DNA from: Larix kaempferi | Lineage: Eukaryota; Streptophyta; Pinopsida; Pinales; Pinaceae | NCBI GenBank assembly: GCA_027924585.1 | Contig: BSBM01000608.1 | Location: forward strand, 7,070,501 to 7,134,500 | Direction of reading: 5' to 3' | DNA: 64,000 nucleotides | Shown: positions 22,260-34,379 of the stretch, piece after piece | How the letters are laid out: each line of letters opens with the position of its first letter | Position numbering within the stretch: the first letter of the stretch is position 1 | Notes under the pieces: model-generated | What the model saw: the letters and a program-made list of their open reading frames with translations, nothing else | What the model was told of the DNA's origin: nothing | Databases searched by the model: none | Made by a program: the position numbers and the translations under genes

Positions 22260-24300
22260 CTCTTCCATATCCCCGGTCGAGCTAGAATTATTTTTTCTTG
22301 AAATTAGGTATGATTTAGATTTCATTGTAAATTTTTATGCTCAGTAAGTACCCTGTTTTTCCATTTTTAATATTTATTACTTGCTAAGGAAGTTCATCCT
22401 CCCTTATTACAAAATAGGGCATCACCCTCCCTCTCTCTCACTAACACATAACTACCAAGTCAAGAACCTGTTTGAATATGTGAATAGGGTTGCTTCCGCT
22501 TAGAAATGGACCTAGGACATGTAAATGTTCAAGCTATTAAGTACTTTGTCGTGGACCAAAACTAGCAGCTTGGCAGATTTCAGAAATGCAATTTTTTTTC
22601 AGATTTTCATCACAGGGTTAGAGCACCCTAATTCAAAAAGGTTAGAGCAAAAAGGGTTAATGCTATGCATTGTGTTGTTGATTAAATATGTGTTATGGTG
22701 CATACATCTACTCTGATTCCAAATCTATCGTTTCTGGCATGTTATTGTAGCATTACCTGCTCTTATTAATAGGTTGCAAACCAATGAAAATTTTCATTTT
22801 CTTCTTCGAATGAAGTTGCTCTTGTATCTTCCCATAAGGCAATGCCTTGATGAGAGTATGTTCGAACCTAGGATCCTATTCTCTGATTAAAATTGCAAAA
22901 CATTCTCTAGTGAAGTCTTGATCAGCAACAGTGTCAAATTATGGGGTTGAGGTTTATTAAATTATTTTCCTCATAGTTTCACTTTTTTCCTCATAAATAG
23001 AAATAGATTTTTCAGATGATTTTGCATGTTGTATATCTCTTTTATCAGTCATGTATATCTTTTTTCATCATTCAGTATATCACCAAAATTTTGCCACTGT
23101 CTTCCATCACCAAAATTTTGCCACTGTCTTCCATCTTCCCTATATGTCCATAAAATCTGCTTCTACAGTCTACAGCCAAAGGATCTTTTTTCTCAAAAAG
23201 AAAAAAGCTTATGCAGGCTATAGCCAAAGGATCTATGCTCTAAGATCATTCAGAAGTTGAACCTATAATGATCATCCAAGCTGCTCTGTGGAGATCAGAA
23301 CAAGAACTCGAGATTTCATATGTCCAATGCATATAATACATCTCTCAATAATGAGTTGCTATAGGCTCATTGTTGTAAGCAAGGAGAAGATGTCAAGATC
23401 ATCGGATAGGCATGTATTCTTTGACAGCTTGCGCATTGAAGGCCAGGCCTTACTATAACCAACCTTACTAATCCCACTCCATCAAGAGTCTTTCGATGTT
23501 CCACACAGGTTCTCTTAGTATTGGTTGGGCAGTGAATAGCCTTGGCTGGATAGTGTTTACTTAGCAGTCGATGTCTTATTTAAACGTGATAAGGGTAAAG
23601 TGAGATTAAGAAAGAGTCACTACACTTCAGCCATAACGAACAACATATCACGTTATAAGTTGTTAGCTAAATCATTCATTTGTTATTCTTCCTATAGACA
23701 ACATGTAATCAAGTGAAACCCTGGCCATATATAATATGCAATACATGCGATAACACATAATGACAATGAACCTGCTTACAACATGTCATTATTTCCCATG
23801 ATCCGTAGCTACCATGAACCAAATCACAAACATACAAAGCATGTGGTAGTAATTCCATAATAAATACAAATATATAACCAACATCATAGAATAAACCATA
23901 GAGCGATCACATCTCATTAGCATATGAAGCAGGAGTAATGGACTCTCAACCAGCAACCTGTTCCAGTACCTTGACCATAATGCACACTAGCAGGACACGC
24001 TACAACTTCCTATTAGGATATTTTGGTGGAGGCATGCTATTTAATTATTGGATTTTAAAATTTAAATATGGGGATATGCTTCACTGTGACACTTTGCAAT
24101 CGATCTAATATTGATGAGATTTTGTGTCAACATCTGGCGACTACTCCACTTGGTATGTTATTTCCAACAACATACGAACGTTTTGTTAGACACTATCTGA
24201 TTGATCCAATCGCCTATCCTCCTAGATGGTCTTTGGATGCCCTCCCGTTGAATGAATAGAAGGACCAGTGTTTGAGTTCACAATAAAAAACATGACAATT
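22260..24300. other. No feature recognised
   Basis: AT-rich sequence with only short chance frames. A small local duplication (CCAAAATTTTGCCACTGTCTT) lies at about 23082-23132. Confidence 0.5.
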
Positions 24301-24310
24301 ATATACAAAG

Positions 24311-24525
24311 TTAGGAGTAGCTTTTTCCATGCTCAGGTCTGTGACTAAATTCATAATCTAAATGCACATAAGCCCATTCTATCTCAGGAAGAGATTGCAG
24401 TTTTTCCTGAAGTTTTTCACCAATGTCATGAGCCTTTTCTATAGGCATATCATTGGGCAGAACAATGTCTACCTCGAGTGAGAACCAAATTCATCACAGT
24501 ATCAATGTGCCATATGGATTTGTGA
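24311..24525 (-). pseudogene. Metal-tolerance protein (CDF family) C-terminal relic, copy 1
   Basis: On the minus strand a clean frame from 24475 to the TAA at 24311-24313 starts [20 protein letters not shown] and ends [19 protein letters not shown]. This matches the cytosolic C-terminal domain of plant cation-diffusion-facilitator (MTP) transporters, which move Mn or other metals into vacuole or Golgi. Just upstream, in another frame, HIDTV corresponds to the preceding part of that domain. Only this final exon-like piece is present, with no membrane segments, so it is a relic. Confidence 0.7.
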
Positions 24526-24559
24526 TCCAGATTGACATTGTTCATTGGGAAAAGAAATG

Positions 24560-24745
24560 GAGCCTGTCGCTTACCTCATCAGTCATTTCATTGACCATCA
24601 AAACAGATTTGTTCGTGTTGATTGTCATTCCTATGGTTTTACATCATTGTCATTCCTATGGTTTTACATCATAGGTCCAACAATTTTTTAATTTTTTCCA
24701 GCTTCTTTAAAGAACCATGACCAAATAAAACTTGTTAACATCCTC
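24560..24745 (-). pseudogene. LINE reverse-transcriptase fragment fused to MTP relic, copy 1
   Basis: The minus strand reads FGHGSLKKLEKIKKLLDL, then (after a 26-bp internal duplication) NMNKS-like and VNEMTDEV. This is the FG.GS....L.DLFC...GM.IN..KS signature of plant non-LTR retrotransposon reverse transcriptases. It is followed directly by the MTP piece. Confidence 0.5.
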
Positions 24746-25449
24746 ACTCGGGTTCAAAGCCCACTTTAGGACATGTTTGCTCTTAATGAGCCAACTCTTG
24801 ATGAGTTATATATGATCTATCCATCAGTTATTGGCCCAGCCTTGTGTCCTAGAGAATTTAGGGTTTACTCTGACTACCATAGATGGAATCAGCGGAAGTG
24901 CCTAGAATGTTTACCCCCATAATATATTACATGGAATATATATATAGAGAGAGAATTTAATGGTGAACCTTATTCTAATTCCAAGAACCTTATTCTAACT
25001 CCAAGACAAATATGAGCCGTGTGACATTGGTCACAACCATTCTCAATTTCCACTAGCAATCATAAAAAAGTTCACTGAGTAAATATTTGCTTTGCGACTA
25101 AACAAAAAGTAAAAACATCATGTATTGATCAATTAAATTTGAAAATTCTCTTATCAAATTATATATAAGATGACATCTTAAAAAAAAAATAATCCACCAA
25201 ACTGCATAATGGAATTTGATTATGATTTTGATTCTAAAGATTCCTTCTTTTAAAGAAAGTATTGACTAGAATGAGCATGCCCCAGCCATACACAGCCTTT
25301 ACAAGCACAACCTTGTTGGTTACTTAATACTACTATTGCGATAGACTGTAGAGAAGTATATTGTAATCCAAGAGCTAAGGAGTGGTTCCAGGGACAATCA
25401 AGAATCAAAGAAAGAAAATCATGGTTATTATGTGTGAGACTCATCTAAC

Positions 25450-25653
25450 AAGTTGTTTAGTAGCAATTCAAGATAGAAAATACACTCATGTACGCACTAG
25501 GGGAACCAATACATGCATATAAGTTGTATGAAGAAATATTGGCATTGTAAGAAGTTGTTTAGTAGCAATTCAAGATAGAAAATACACTCATGTACGCACT
25601 AAGGGAACCAATACATGCATATAAGTTTTATGAAGAAATATTGGCACTGTAAG
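25450..25653 (+). repeat. 102-bp tandem duplication
   Basis: AAGTTGTTTAGTAGCAATTC begins at 25450 and again at 25552. The copies differ at only a few positions, so the event is fairly recent. Confidence 0.9.
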
Positions 25654-26494
25654 AGAAAAGACACACTTTTTTTTCCCACAAAGGGTTGTGAGACCAGGTC
25701 TTATGACAATGAGTTCAAGCTATTAAGAGTGAAGTCTGCTATGAAGAACTGCTAGTGTCCTCTTGTTCATACTCATACAATGAGATTTGGTTATAGGTTG
25801 TAGTCCTAACACCTGTCTTTCTTATCAATGTTCAATTGTACAAACTTGGAACACCAAGGCTTGATGAAGCTTGTTGGACAAAGGAATTTTAACATATGTC
25901 AGTTAAGTTATTGAATTTTCCCACTTGCCAGCTCAAATCCTAGGTTGGTTTGGTCTACAGTGTTCCACCTTGTTAAATACAAGAGAGTTGCTAGTTCGGT
26001 CAAAGTCAACTCAGATGCTTGATGTCGAGACTTTCCCCAACCCAACTCAACAATATCAACTTACAGCCTGATCATTCTCCCTCCCTCCCCCCACCATTTA
26101 AGTACAAAGATCGCCATAGTATCATAAAATTGCAAAAAATTGTTGCATGTTCTGATCAAGAGTTAACCACTTAGGTCGTTGTGGGTATTGTCCCATCCTA
26201 AAAGCTATCACCACAGAAATACCAGTTCTTCATGTATGCTTGGTTTGTTGGCCAATGATGGGATGGACAAGACCAGAGCTAAGTTTTTTTGAGTCCAAAA
26301 TCTGTCCATGTCACAGTATTGGAGGTTCAAGCAATGATGGAATGTAGAGATTGAGAAATTTGACATTGAACATTGGATGCATGACCAAGTGGTGTGGTAG
26401 ATCAACAACAAAACCATTTTCATTGAGGATGGCCTTGGTGTAAACTTCCTCTTGCTATACATTTGTGTTAAATTTCAAACCATGGTAAATAGAT

Positions 26495-26735
26495 TCTGCA
26501 CGTAGCTTTTCCCATGCTTAGGTCTATGACTAAATTCATAATCTAAATGCACATAAGCTCATTTTATCTCAGGAAGAGATTCCAGTTTTTCCTAAAGTTC
26601 TTCACCGATGTCACGAGCCTTTTGTATAGGAATATCACTCGGTAGAACAATGTCTACCTCAATTGAGAGCCAAAGTCATCACGGTATCAGTGTGCCCTTT
26701 GACTTTGTGATCCAGATTGACTTCGTTCATTGGGA
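26495..26735 (-). pseudogene. Metal-tolerance protein C-terminal relic, copy 2
   Basis: The minus strand carries the same domain as copy 1 (VDIVLPSDIPIQKARDIGEE, then [17 protein letters not shown]) but with in-frame stops, and LDHKVKGHTDTVMT upstream in a different frame. DNA similarity to 24311-24525 is high, so both come from one duplicated unit. Confidence 0.7.
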
Positions 26736-26739
26736 AAGA

Positions 26740-26900
26740 AATGCAGCTTGTCTCTTACCTCATCAAACATTTCATTGACCATCAAAACATATTTATTCAT
26801 GTTGATTGTCATTCCTATGGTTTTACAGAATAAGTCCAACAATTCTTTAATTTTGTCTAGCTCCTTTAAAGAACCATGACCAAATAAGACTTGTTAACCT
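26740..26900 (-). pseudogene. LINE reverse-transcriptase fragment fused to MTP relic, copy 2
   Basis: The open minus-strand frame reads QVLFGHGSLKELDKIKELLD, continues LFCKTIGMTINMNK and then VNEMFDEVRDKL, the connection region of a plant LINE reverse transcriptase. It runs straight into the MTP-derived sequence, as in copy 1. Confidence 0.55.
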
Positions 26901-26939
26901 CCCCCTACTTTGTGACATGTTTGCTCTTCCAAAATGCAT

Positions 26940-27090
26940 AACAGAATTTGATTCTAAGTGTCTTGACAAGACTGAGCATGCCCATCCATAGATAGTCTTT
27001 ACGAGCACAACATTGTTGGTTACTTAATACTACTATTGCGATGGAATGGAAAGCAACCATTGGTAATCCAAGACCTAAAGAGTGGTTTGT
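26940..27090 (+). repeat. Second part of the duplicated LINE/MTP unit
   Basis: Matches 25230-25390 (shared ACTGAGCATGCCC-like, GGTTACTTAATACTACTATT and AGAGTGGTTY words). Together with the MTP/LINE match this shows that a segment of 1 kb or more was duplicated and then altered by indels, in different relative order or spacing. Confidence 0.6.
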
Positions 27091-27330
27091 AATGCACCCA
27101 ACGTTACACTAGACTTAAATCACAATTATAATAATTTTTTTTTAATGTTAAATGTGTAATGCTTATATACATTCATATAACGGATGCACAACAATGCATA
27201 ATAAACATAAGTATTTTATCGGAAGCATATAATATTCTATGAAACACATAATCAAAAATATTCTTACAATTTTTTTTTTGGTGTGCCTTATATTTAACAT
27301 ATATGAATTTTGCATATATCTTTCCATGTC

Positions 27331-27690
27331 CCTCATATTTAACATATATGAATTTTAGACCATTTTTATATACATAATGGATTTTCTATTAAGGTTCAAC
27401 ATACCAGACAAAATTGAACAAAGGCTTGGAAGGAAACACTTCCAACTTTACCTTATAAATTCATTCCCAGGAAGCATATGTATTTCCATGTGCCTCATAT
27501 TTAACATATATGAATTTTGCATATGTATTTCTATGTGCCTCATATTTAACATATATGAATTTTACACCATTTTAATATACATATTGGATTTTCTATTAAT
27601 ATTCAACATACCAAACCAAATTGAACTAAGGCTTGGAAGGAAACACTTCCAACATTACCTTATAAATTCATTCCTGAGTGATGCAATATT
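27331..27690 (+). repeat. About 207-bp tandem duplication with an inner repeat
   Basis: CATATTTAACATATATGAAT occurs at about 27292, 27334, 27489 and 27541, and the block AAGGCTTGGAAGGAAACACT occurs twice, 207-208 bases apart. Confidence 0.8.
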
Positions 27691-27749
27691 TGGATGTGAA
27701 CTACATAGTAAAAACTGTGCAGTACGAACTATCTTAGGAACTGCACAAT

Positions 27750-29187
27750 AAAACCTAACTTAAGAATGTTAATATTTGGTTGAAATTTGATCTTTAATTC
27801 TTTTAGATGCCAAAACTTGAAACGATGAGGTAATTCGATCACATGAAATTCATACATCCATAATGCAAGATATACCCTGAGGAAAATCCTCAAAACTATG
27901 AGAACAAAAAAACCCCAACAATTCTTCTCAGTATAATATAATGGATAGCAGAAAATGCTTTCTTTTACAACATAGCATATTGCTTTCAGAAGATAAGAGA
28001 TCACCAAACACTCTTGGTGAAGATACAGAAGCAATAGAGAAGAGAAATCGATCAAATAAACACCTTGCCTTCAATAATAATATCCTATACACAAAGAGAA
28101 GCGCCTTGCCTTCAAAGGAGAAGAGAAATCGCTTCACATTAGATTCATCAATCCCGTATAGCATATTTATACATTCTTCTCTTCTATTTTTATCTTCTAA
28201 CTTTAGGATGAACTCGCCCTCAAAATGGATGTATCAATATTGCATGTATAAGTGCACACCACTTCTCATGCAGTTCTTTATCTCACTGACCTGACACTTA
28301 GGATGAAATCACCTCTTAACTAAAAGCTTGCCCACTTAGTTAGGTGGCTAACTTAAGTGTCACAACTCACATGTCATCTTTTAGTTTAACATAAGTGTCG
28401 TTATGCAATAACACTTAGTTAACTAGATATTCTTTGTTGTCACATAGTTAACTGAAATCATGTTGACTGATTTACTTGAAGTGACCACTATGAGTTCTTT
28501 AGTTAACTAAGGCATATCTTTAACTGATGCTTTAACTAAAGCATTGATTGATGCATACATTGATACTTAACTGAAGCTTTATAACTTAAGCTTTAACAAT
28601 TCGAGTTCTCTTTAATTAGCTGAAGTGTCTGCATGGGAAATTTCGAATTCTCTTTATCTCTATGCTTTATCTTTTATTTCTTTATCTCTTACTGCATGGT
28701 CAATATGTGTTAACTTTAACTATCCATCACATTACTTTATACTAAGAATAATTATCGGATGTTGTGATCATATTATATTATCCCAGACCAAATGATCATA
28801 TGCTAAAGTAATTCACTTTAGAGGTGGTCAATCTCTAAAGGAGACTTAATAACAACTGGTGATCATGGTTAATAATACATCACACAACATTAAATGCTTT
28901 TAACAAGTAGAGCATGACCTTTATATGGAAGGTCCATCTCTATATGGGAGGTTCATCCCATGGATACATTTATACGAAAGGTTCACATGAGAATCATGAC
29001 TTGACACACAAGTTTAGAGCCTTGTCCAACAAGACTTTACATCATCATTACTTTGATCAGTTACCTCTATACAGAAGGAATAAACTTTACACGAAAGGCA
29101 ATCAAAGTGCTCACCTCTATACATGAGGATCAATCTTGGATACACAAGATTGGTTTGGAGAATGTCTCATGATGTTGTATATTTAAC
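27750..29187 (-). other. Possible E5 3' LTR region, no gene
   Basis: On the minus strand an LTR starts at 29188 and should extend through part of this stretch, but I cannot fix its end. No gene was recognised. Repeated phrases of TTAACT/AGTTAACT type lie at 28390-28620. Confidence 0.4.
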
Positions 29188-29259
29188 ACTCCCTCGCAAT
29201 GAGGGAGGCATTATATGCCATACCAAGCTTGTTTCAAAAGTACCTGAACTTTGTCACTA

Positions 29260-30312
29260 ACAGAGGCTTTGTTAACACATATTCAATTTTCTCATCAGTA
29301 GCAATGTACGGAGGTTTCATTATACCCTTTTGGACCATGTCTCAATTGAAGTGATACTTCATTTCAATCTGCTTCGACTTGTCATGAAGCATTGGGTTTT
29401 TGGAAAGCTTGATCCAAATTTGATTGTCACACCTAGTAATTGTAGGCTCAAGATTTTCACCGAACAACCCTGAAAGTAGCTTTTTGAGCCACACTGCTTC
29501 TCGTAAGGAAACACTAACAGCTATGTATTCTGATTTGGTAGTGCTCTGGGATATGGAGCCCTGCTTCCTGCTGGACCAAGATATAATAGTTGATCCTGGG
29601 CTATAACAGTAATTGGATGTACTCTTACGGTCCACAATGCTTACTCCCTAATCTGATTATGCATAACCAAGTAACATGACTCCTCCACTGGAGGCATATC
29701 TAAGTCCATATGAAATTGTACCTCGAGAGTACCTAAGCACATGCTTAGAAGTTGTCCAGTGTCTATGTCTCAAATCATACATAAATTGAATCAGAATGCT
29801 CACAACATAACGTATATCAGGCCTTGAATGTATCAAGTACATTAGCGAGCCTATAAGCTATCTATACAAAGTGGGATCTATTGGATCTGATCCAGATCCT
29901 GATTCTTGGAGTTTCCTCAAATTGCAAACCATCGGTGTAGTCATATATTTGTAATATATCATTCCAAACCTATGCAATATATCCATATTGTACTTCCCTT
30001 GAGATAGAAAAATTTAATCTCTTCTTTGCGAGATCTCAAGGCCAAGAAAGTAGTGCATTACACCTAAGTATTTCATCTCAAACTCTGAGTTGAGCTCCCT
30101 CTTGCACCACTAAATCAGATGTTACTCTCTAGTGAGAAACAAATCATCAACATATAGAACCAATATCAACGGTTGGTTCTTCACTACTTTAAAGTACAAG
30201 GATCAACTTCACTCTTACAAAAACCTAGTTTCTCAAGGCAGCTATCAATTCTAGAGTACCAAGCCCTGGGGGATTTCTTAAGCCCATATAGATATTTCTT
30301 TAGCTTGCAAAT
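29260..30312 (-). pseudogene. E5 copia reverse transcriptase C-terminal part and RNase H
   Basis: Starts with KLKKYLYGLKKSPRAWYSRI just after E6. Further on come IHSRPDIRYVVSILIQFM, the RNase H block DRKSTSNYCYSPGS, and KSEYIAVSVSLREAVWLKKL. Several stops and frameshifts separate these pieces. Confidence 0.8.
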
Positions 30313-30635
30313 TGTTAGCAATAAAATATGTGTGAGAAAATAAAACAAACACAAGCAATCACTAATAGTAACAAAATATTTATCCTGGAAAACACCATAG
30401 GGAAAAACCAACCATCAATAATAGATCTATTATTAGTCCTTGGCCAAACCAGGCCAAGGTAGCCAAGAGCATCTCACTTGCTCAAATTGGAACCTTACAA
30501 TGGAGGAATCCAACCCTATAAATAGGGTTCTTTACATGCAAATACAACTAGTAAGAAATCACGAGAGCTACCAAAATCATGTTCCCGAAACCACTTACAT
30601 CCTTGCTCATTCCCGATTCAAGGTTAACCCTAACA
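30313..30635 (-). repeat. E6 3' LTR (323 bp)
   Basis: Same length and ends as the 5' LTR, with many substitutions and small indels. The gag-protease frame reads into it and stops there, so the normal gene end has been lost. Confidence 0.92.
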
Positions 30636-31597
30636 ATTTTCCAGATTCTATTTCCAAACACTATGTGGAATCCTTCATCATCTAGCTTCCCAGAGGAAAT
30701 TAGATTCATTCCTAGATCTGGTACATTCCTGACCTGTTTAAGAAATAAACTACAACCATCTTTTGTTTTTATTAAAATGTCTCCTACTCCTTCAATATTA
30801 CAAAGGCATTTATTACCCAAGCGAACCTTACCCATATTACCAAATTTATAAGAAATGAAATGATCTCTACTTGGGGTAGCATGGTAAGAGGCACCAGAAT
30901 CTAAAATCCAATCATTATCATGACTTGAAATATAAATACATCCATCTTCATAAGAAATAGTAATTAATACTTCACCTTCTAATGCAATGGCAGTAATTTG
31001 TTCATTTTTGTTGTTGTTGGCCGCCTTTTGCTCATTTTGTTCCCCTTTTAATATTTTGCAATATTTTTTAATATGGCATTGTTTTCCACAATGATAGCAA
31101 GTTATTTTTCCATGCTTGGAATTTGACCTTCGTCTTGAAATTGATCTCCTTGATTTGTCTCGATATGGTTTCCTTCCACAATCACTGAGGGTTAATGCCT
31201 CGATATTTGGCATTACATTTCCCATAGATTTCCTACGCATTTCTTCATTTAATAAACCATTATAAACATCTTCAAAACATAATTTACCTTTTGGTGCTGC
31301 ATTACTTATAGTAACAACCAAGTTTTTCCAACTATCAGGCATGGAGCTTAAGAGTAGAAGGGCTTGAGTCTCATCATCAAATATAATTTTTAATGAAGTG
31401 AGCTGGTTCAATACCGTGTGTAGCTCAATTAAATGTTCCGCTACTGAACTTCCTTCCTTCATTTTTAAATTAAACAACATTTTCATTAAAAATAATTTAT
31501 TGATTGTTGTATCACGTTCATATAAATCATGAAGCTTTTTCCATAAAGAATTAGTTGACTTTTCTTGCGAAACATGAAAATATACCGTGTCTACCAA
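30548..31597 (-). CDS. E6 gag-protease polyprotein, truncated at both ends
   Basis: A 349-codon frame. It begins (TTG or upstream) in the middle of a copia Gag (SLWKKLHDLYERDTT), so about the first 80 residues of the normal protein are missing. It continues with the Gag domain, a CCHC knuckle CYHCGKQCHIKKYC near residue 165, the protease site DSGASYHATP near 235, and NLISSGKL near 300. The last part is encoded by the LTR. The clean frame suggests selection or mobility until fairly late, yet it lacks integrase and reverse transcriptase and would depend on an autonomous copia partner. Confidence 0.82.
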   Translation of the reverse strand: MVDTVYFHVSQEKSTNSLWKKLHDLYERDTTINKLFLMKMLFNLKMKEGSSVAEHLIELHTVLNQLTSLKIIFDDETQALLLLSSMPDSWKNLVVTISNAAPKGKLCFEDVYNGLLNEEMRRKSMGNVMPNIEALTLSDCGRKPYRDKSRRSISRRRSNSKHGKITCYHCGKQCHIKKYCKILKGEQNEQKAANNNKNEQITAIALEGEVLITISYEDGCIYISSHDNDWILDSGASYHATPSRDHFISYKFGNMGKVRLGNKCLCNIEGVGDILIKTKDGCSLFLKQVRNVPDLGMNLISSGKLDDEGFHIVFGNRIWKIVRVNLESGMSKDVSGFGNMILVALVISY

Positions 31598-31692
31598 ATA
31601 TTACCAAATAGTGGCAATTGTCTTTCAATCTAACTGTTAGCAATAAAACACGCAAGAGAAAATAAATATACAAATATAAGCAATAAACCATA

Positions 31693-31708
31693 CCAAGCTC
31701 TGATACCA
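31693..31708 (-). other. E6 primer-binding site
   Basis: The minus strand reads TGGTATCAGAGCTTGG one base after the 5' LTR: the initiator-Met type site typical of copia elements. Confidence 0.92.
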
Positions 31709-31709
31709 C

Positions 31710-32032
31710 TGTTAGCAATAAAATATGTGCAAGAGAAAATAAAACAAACACAAGCAATCACTAATAGCAAAAAAATATTTATCCTGGAAAACCCCATAAG
31801 GAAAAACCAAACATCAATAATAGATCTATTATTGGTCCCTGGACAAATTAGGCCAAGGCTGCCAAGAGCATATCTCTTGCTCAAATTAGCACCTTACAAT
31901 GGAGGAGTCCAATCCTATAAATAGGGTTCTTTACATGCAAATACAACTAGCAAGAAATCATGGGCCACCAAAACCGTGTGCTCGAAACCACTCACATCCT
32001 TGCTAATTCCCGAGTCAAGGTTAACCCTAACA
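31710..32032 (-). repeat. E6 5' LTR (323 bp)
   Basis: The minus strand starts TGTTAGGGTTAACC and ends TTTTATTGCTAACA; the ends TGTTAG/CTAACA are inverted repeats. CCTATAAATAGG is present in both LTRs (plus-strand orientation near 31916) and, being nearly palindromic, could serve as the TATA box. Confidence 0.92.
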
Positions 32033-32440
32033 CAAACATGGGAATCCTTCCCATGCACCACGAATACTTCAGGCTATTGAATATAAACCTCTTCCTCAAC
32101 CTCGCCATTGAGGAAGGTTGTCTTCACATATATCTGGTGAAGTTTCCATCCTAGAATAGATGCAAGTGCAATCATTGCTTGGATTGTGGTGTACCTTGCC
32201 ACAAGGGAAAAGGTCTCATCATAATTGATGCCTTCTTTCTAAGAGAAACCTCTGGAAACTAATATGTATTTATACTTCTCAATGCTACCATCCACAACAT
32301 GCTTTATCTTGTAAATCCATCTGGAAGTCACAATGGACTTCCGATCAGGTTTGGGAACAACCTCCCAAACAACACATCGTTCATGTTTTAATACTTTTTA
32401 AAACTAGCAATAATACTCAGGATTCACCTAAGTTATATAT
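32033..32440 (-). pseudogene. E5 copia reverse transcriptase, N-terminal part
   Basis: Minus-strand frames encode the copia hallmarks: SRWIYKIKHVVDGSIEKYK, then TIQAMIALASILGWKLHQ, then KTTFLNGEVEEEVYIQ, broken by stops. It ends at the E6 insertion and resumes at 30312. The expected aspartate before VKTTFLNG is replaced (IYVKTTF). Confidence 0.75.
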
Positions 32441-34379
32441 TCTAGCATCTGGAAAAAAAAATAGAGAGAATGGGATTCCTTCGAATGTACCAAAGAAGTT
32501 TAGTTCACAAATAGTGAAAACGGATTTGAAATGTGTTTTCTTGCACTACCCATATTAGACGTGCATATTCAATCGACAAATAAATTTAGCAAAAATAAAC
32601 CGTAATGAATCGAATAGATGAAGCACTACTACCGAATTTCCTTTGTTTACATGGAATTCTAAAATTTGATGTCAGAACGATGTCAGAGAGTGTGATTTTA
32701 AGATCTACAATATTCTTTCAATCCGAGGGGATTCTTGATTATTTTGGAATGAAAATAGTTGGTTCTTTATCAATCTTTAATGCTAGGGAGATAAAAGATC
32801 GCTCCACAATCCCATGAATTAATACTCTGCATATTTGTTTAAGGTTTTGCAGTTGATTTTAGAACAAATACTTGAAGTAGAGCAAAGGAAGATAAAGTGA
32901 TCATGTGGTACAATGGTCAAGAAGGGAAAGAGAGGCAGGTAAAGAATGGTGAAGATTATGTAGGTTTGGTGGTTATCAGATTCAGTGTGTGTGTGGGTTT
33001 CTTCTTCATGAAGGTAGAAATATTGGAAATTAGCACAAAAAACGCAACCTCAAACCTCTTGGGATTGTAGTGCCTAGGATCATCCACAAATAGAGTCGAG
33101 TTTCTGCGGTACCAACACCATCAACATATTGGTACACACTCTAGTTTCTAGTGCATCGTATCTTCTCAGATTGTTCATTGTATCCATCATTTTATTTTGG
33201 TTTTGCAATGTGAATCCAACCAAGTTGCAAGTAACCCCAATCACTTACAGGTATGCTGCAATAGAGGTTGCAGGTGACTCAAACATCCAATAGCCAAGAT
33301 GTAAGGATTCTGGAGTCTACGTTCAATATTCTGCTCTGGTCAATTGTGCACGCAGGTGAACACTCCAAAATGTGTGAGGAGTCTATGAACAAGAGGTGTA
33401 GACTCAAGGAATAGACTAATGTAGTTGCATATCTCCTTTCTTTTACTCGTAGGTCAAGAATATTGGAGATGTGGGAGTAGTCTAGTTGGAAAAGAGAAAA
33501 TAAGTGTGTGAATTGGATTCATGCCAAAAAAACACATTTGTAGAGGCCAATAAACAAGTCTCCATGAGGGAGGAGAAAAAATGCCAAAGTTTTTAGAATG
33601 TACATAAAGAAATATAGGCATAAGAATGGATTCATAGCAAGTCTAAGGGTAGACAACTGCAAGACAATGGACATAAATCGACAAACTACAATAGAGTTGT
33701 CAAACTAGGCATTTTGACAAAAACTTCTAGCAAACATTAGGGATTTGATTGTGAGAAATGGCGGAACAATATGCAGAGAAGTAAAAAGGAAAGAGGGAAG
33801 AACCACAGGGCTCAGAACAACACAGGGTACATGGCTCATTATTTATCTAATACTTGGTGCAAGTGTGGTTTGGTTAGAACCATCTTGCTTAACAATAACA
33901 CATGACGCTCACATAGACATGGTGTAAATAGCATGCCATAAGCTGGGTTCTATTACTTCAAATCAACTACAATACGAATTACAAAGCAATGAACTAATAT
34001 AGTCGGTCATATCCTGATACAATATACAGAAGTAAATGTGTGTTCTCTCTGTGTGCGATCTTCACCCTCTCACAACCTCAGTTTAATGCAAGCGCTCACT
34101 AAGATATGGATCCGATCTATTTGTGCTCCTTGATCCTCTACTGATCAAAATGAACTGAACTCAACTGAACTAAACCCCCCTCTCTTTGTGCCTGCGCACC
34201 GGTCTTCTACTATGCGCTACTGTTGCTCATCCCAAATTCCACTCCATTCCCTGAGACACTCTTCCTCTATCTACCGAATACTCTAGATCCAGCAGACCTG
34301 TAGTTTTCAATGCCCTCTGGCCATGTTGTACAACCTCTTCCCATGGTGAAATCTTTCATGATCCAAACCACCTTCATAA
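32441..34379. other. No gene recognised
   Basis: Between the E5 relic and the E7 3' region. Part of it may be the E7 3' LTR, but I see no second copy to confirm this. Confidence 0.45.

Larger units (their letters stand above)
30313..32032 (-). mobile_element. E6: small gag-protease-only copia element inside E5
   Basis: Two 323-bp LTRs flank a 1074-bp interior holding one gag-protease frame and no integrase or reverse transcriptase. Flanking target copies are CAAAT (left) and CAAAC (right), one mismatch apart. The E5 frame continues across the insertion. The LTRs are clearly diverged, so the insertion is not recent. Confidence 0.9.
29188..32440 (-). mobile_element. E5: decayed Ty1/copia element (pol 3' half), split by E6
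   Basis: Minus-strand copia reverse transcriptase and RNase H, from about 32440 down to 29260, followed by a polypurine tract (TGCGAGGGAG, minus strand, 29189-29198) and LTR start TGTTAAATATAC at 29188. Gag, protease and integrase are absent or unrecognisable to the right. E6 sits inside the reverse transcriptase. Confidence 0.75.

Noticed and set aside
27150-29188. Full E5 3' LTR ending at TGTTAAATGTG near 27149
   Set aside because: The terminal match is short and would give a 2-kb LTR containing unrelated-looking tandem repeats; boundary left open.
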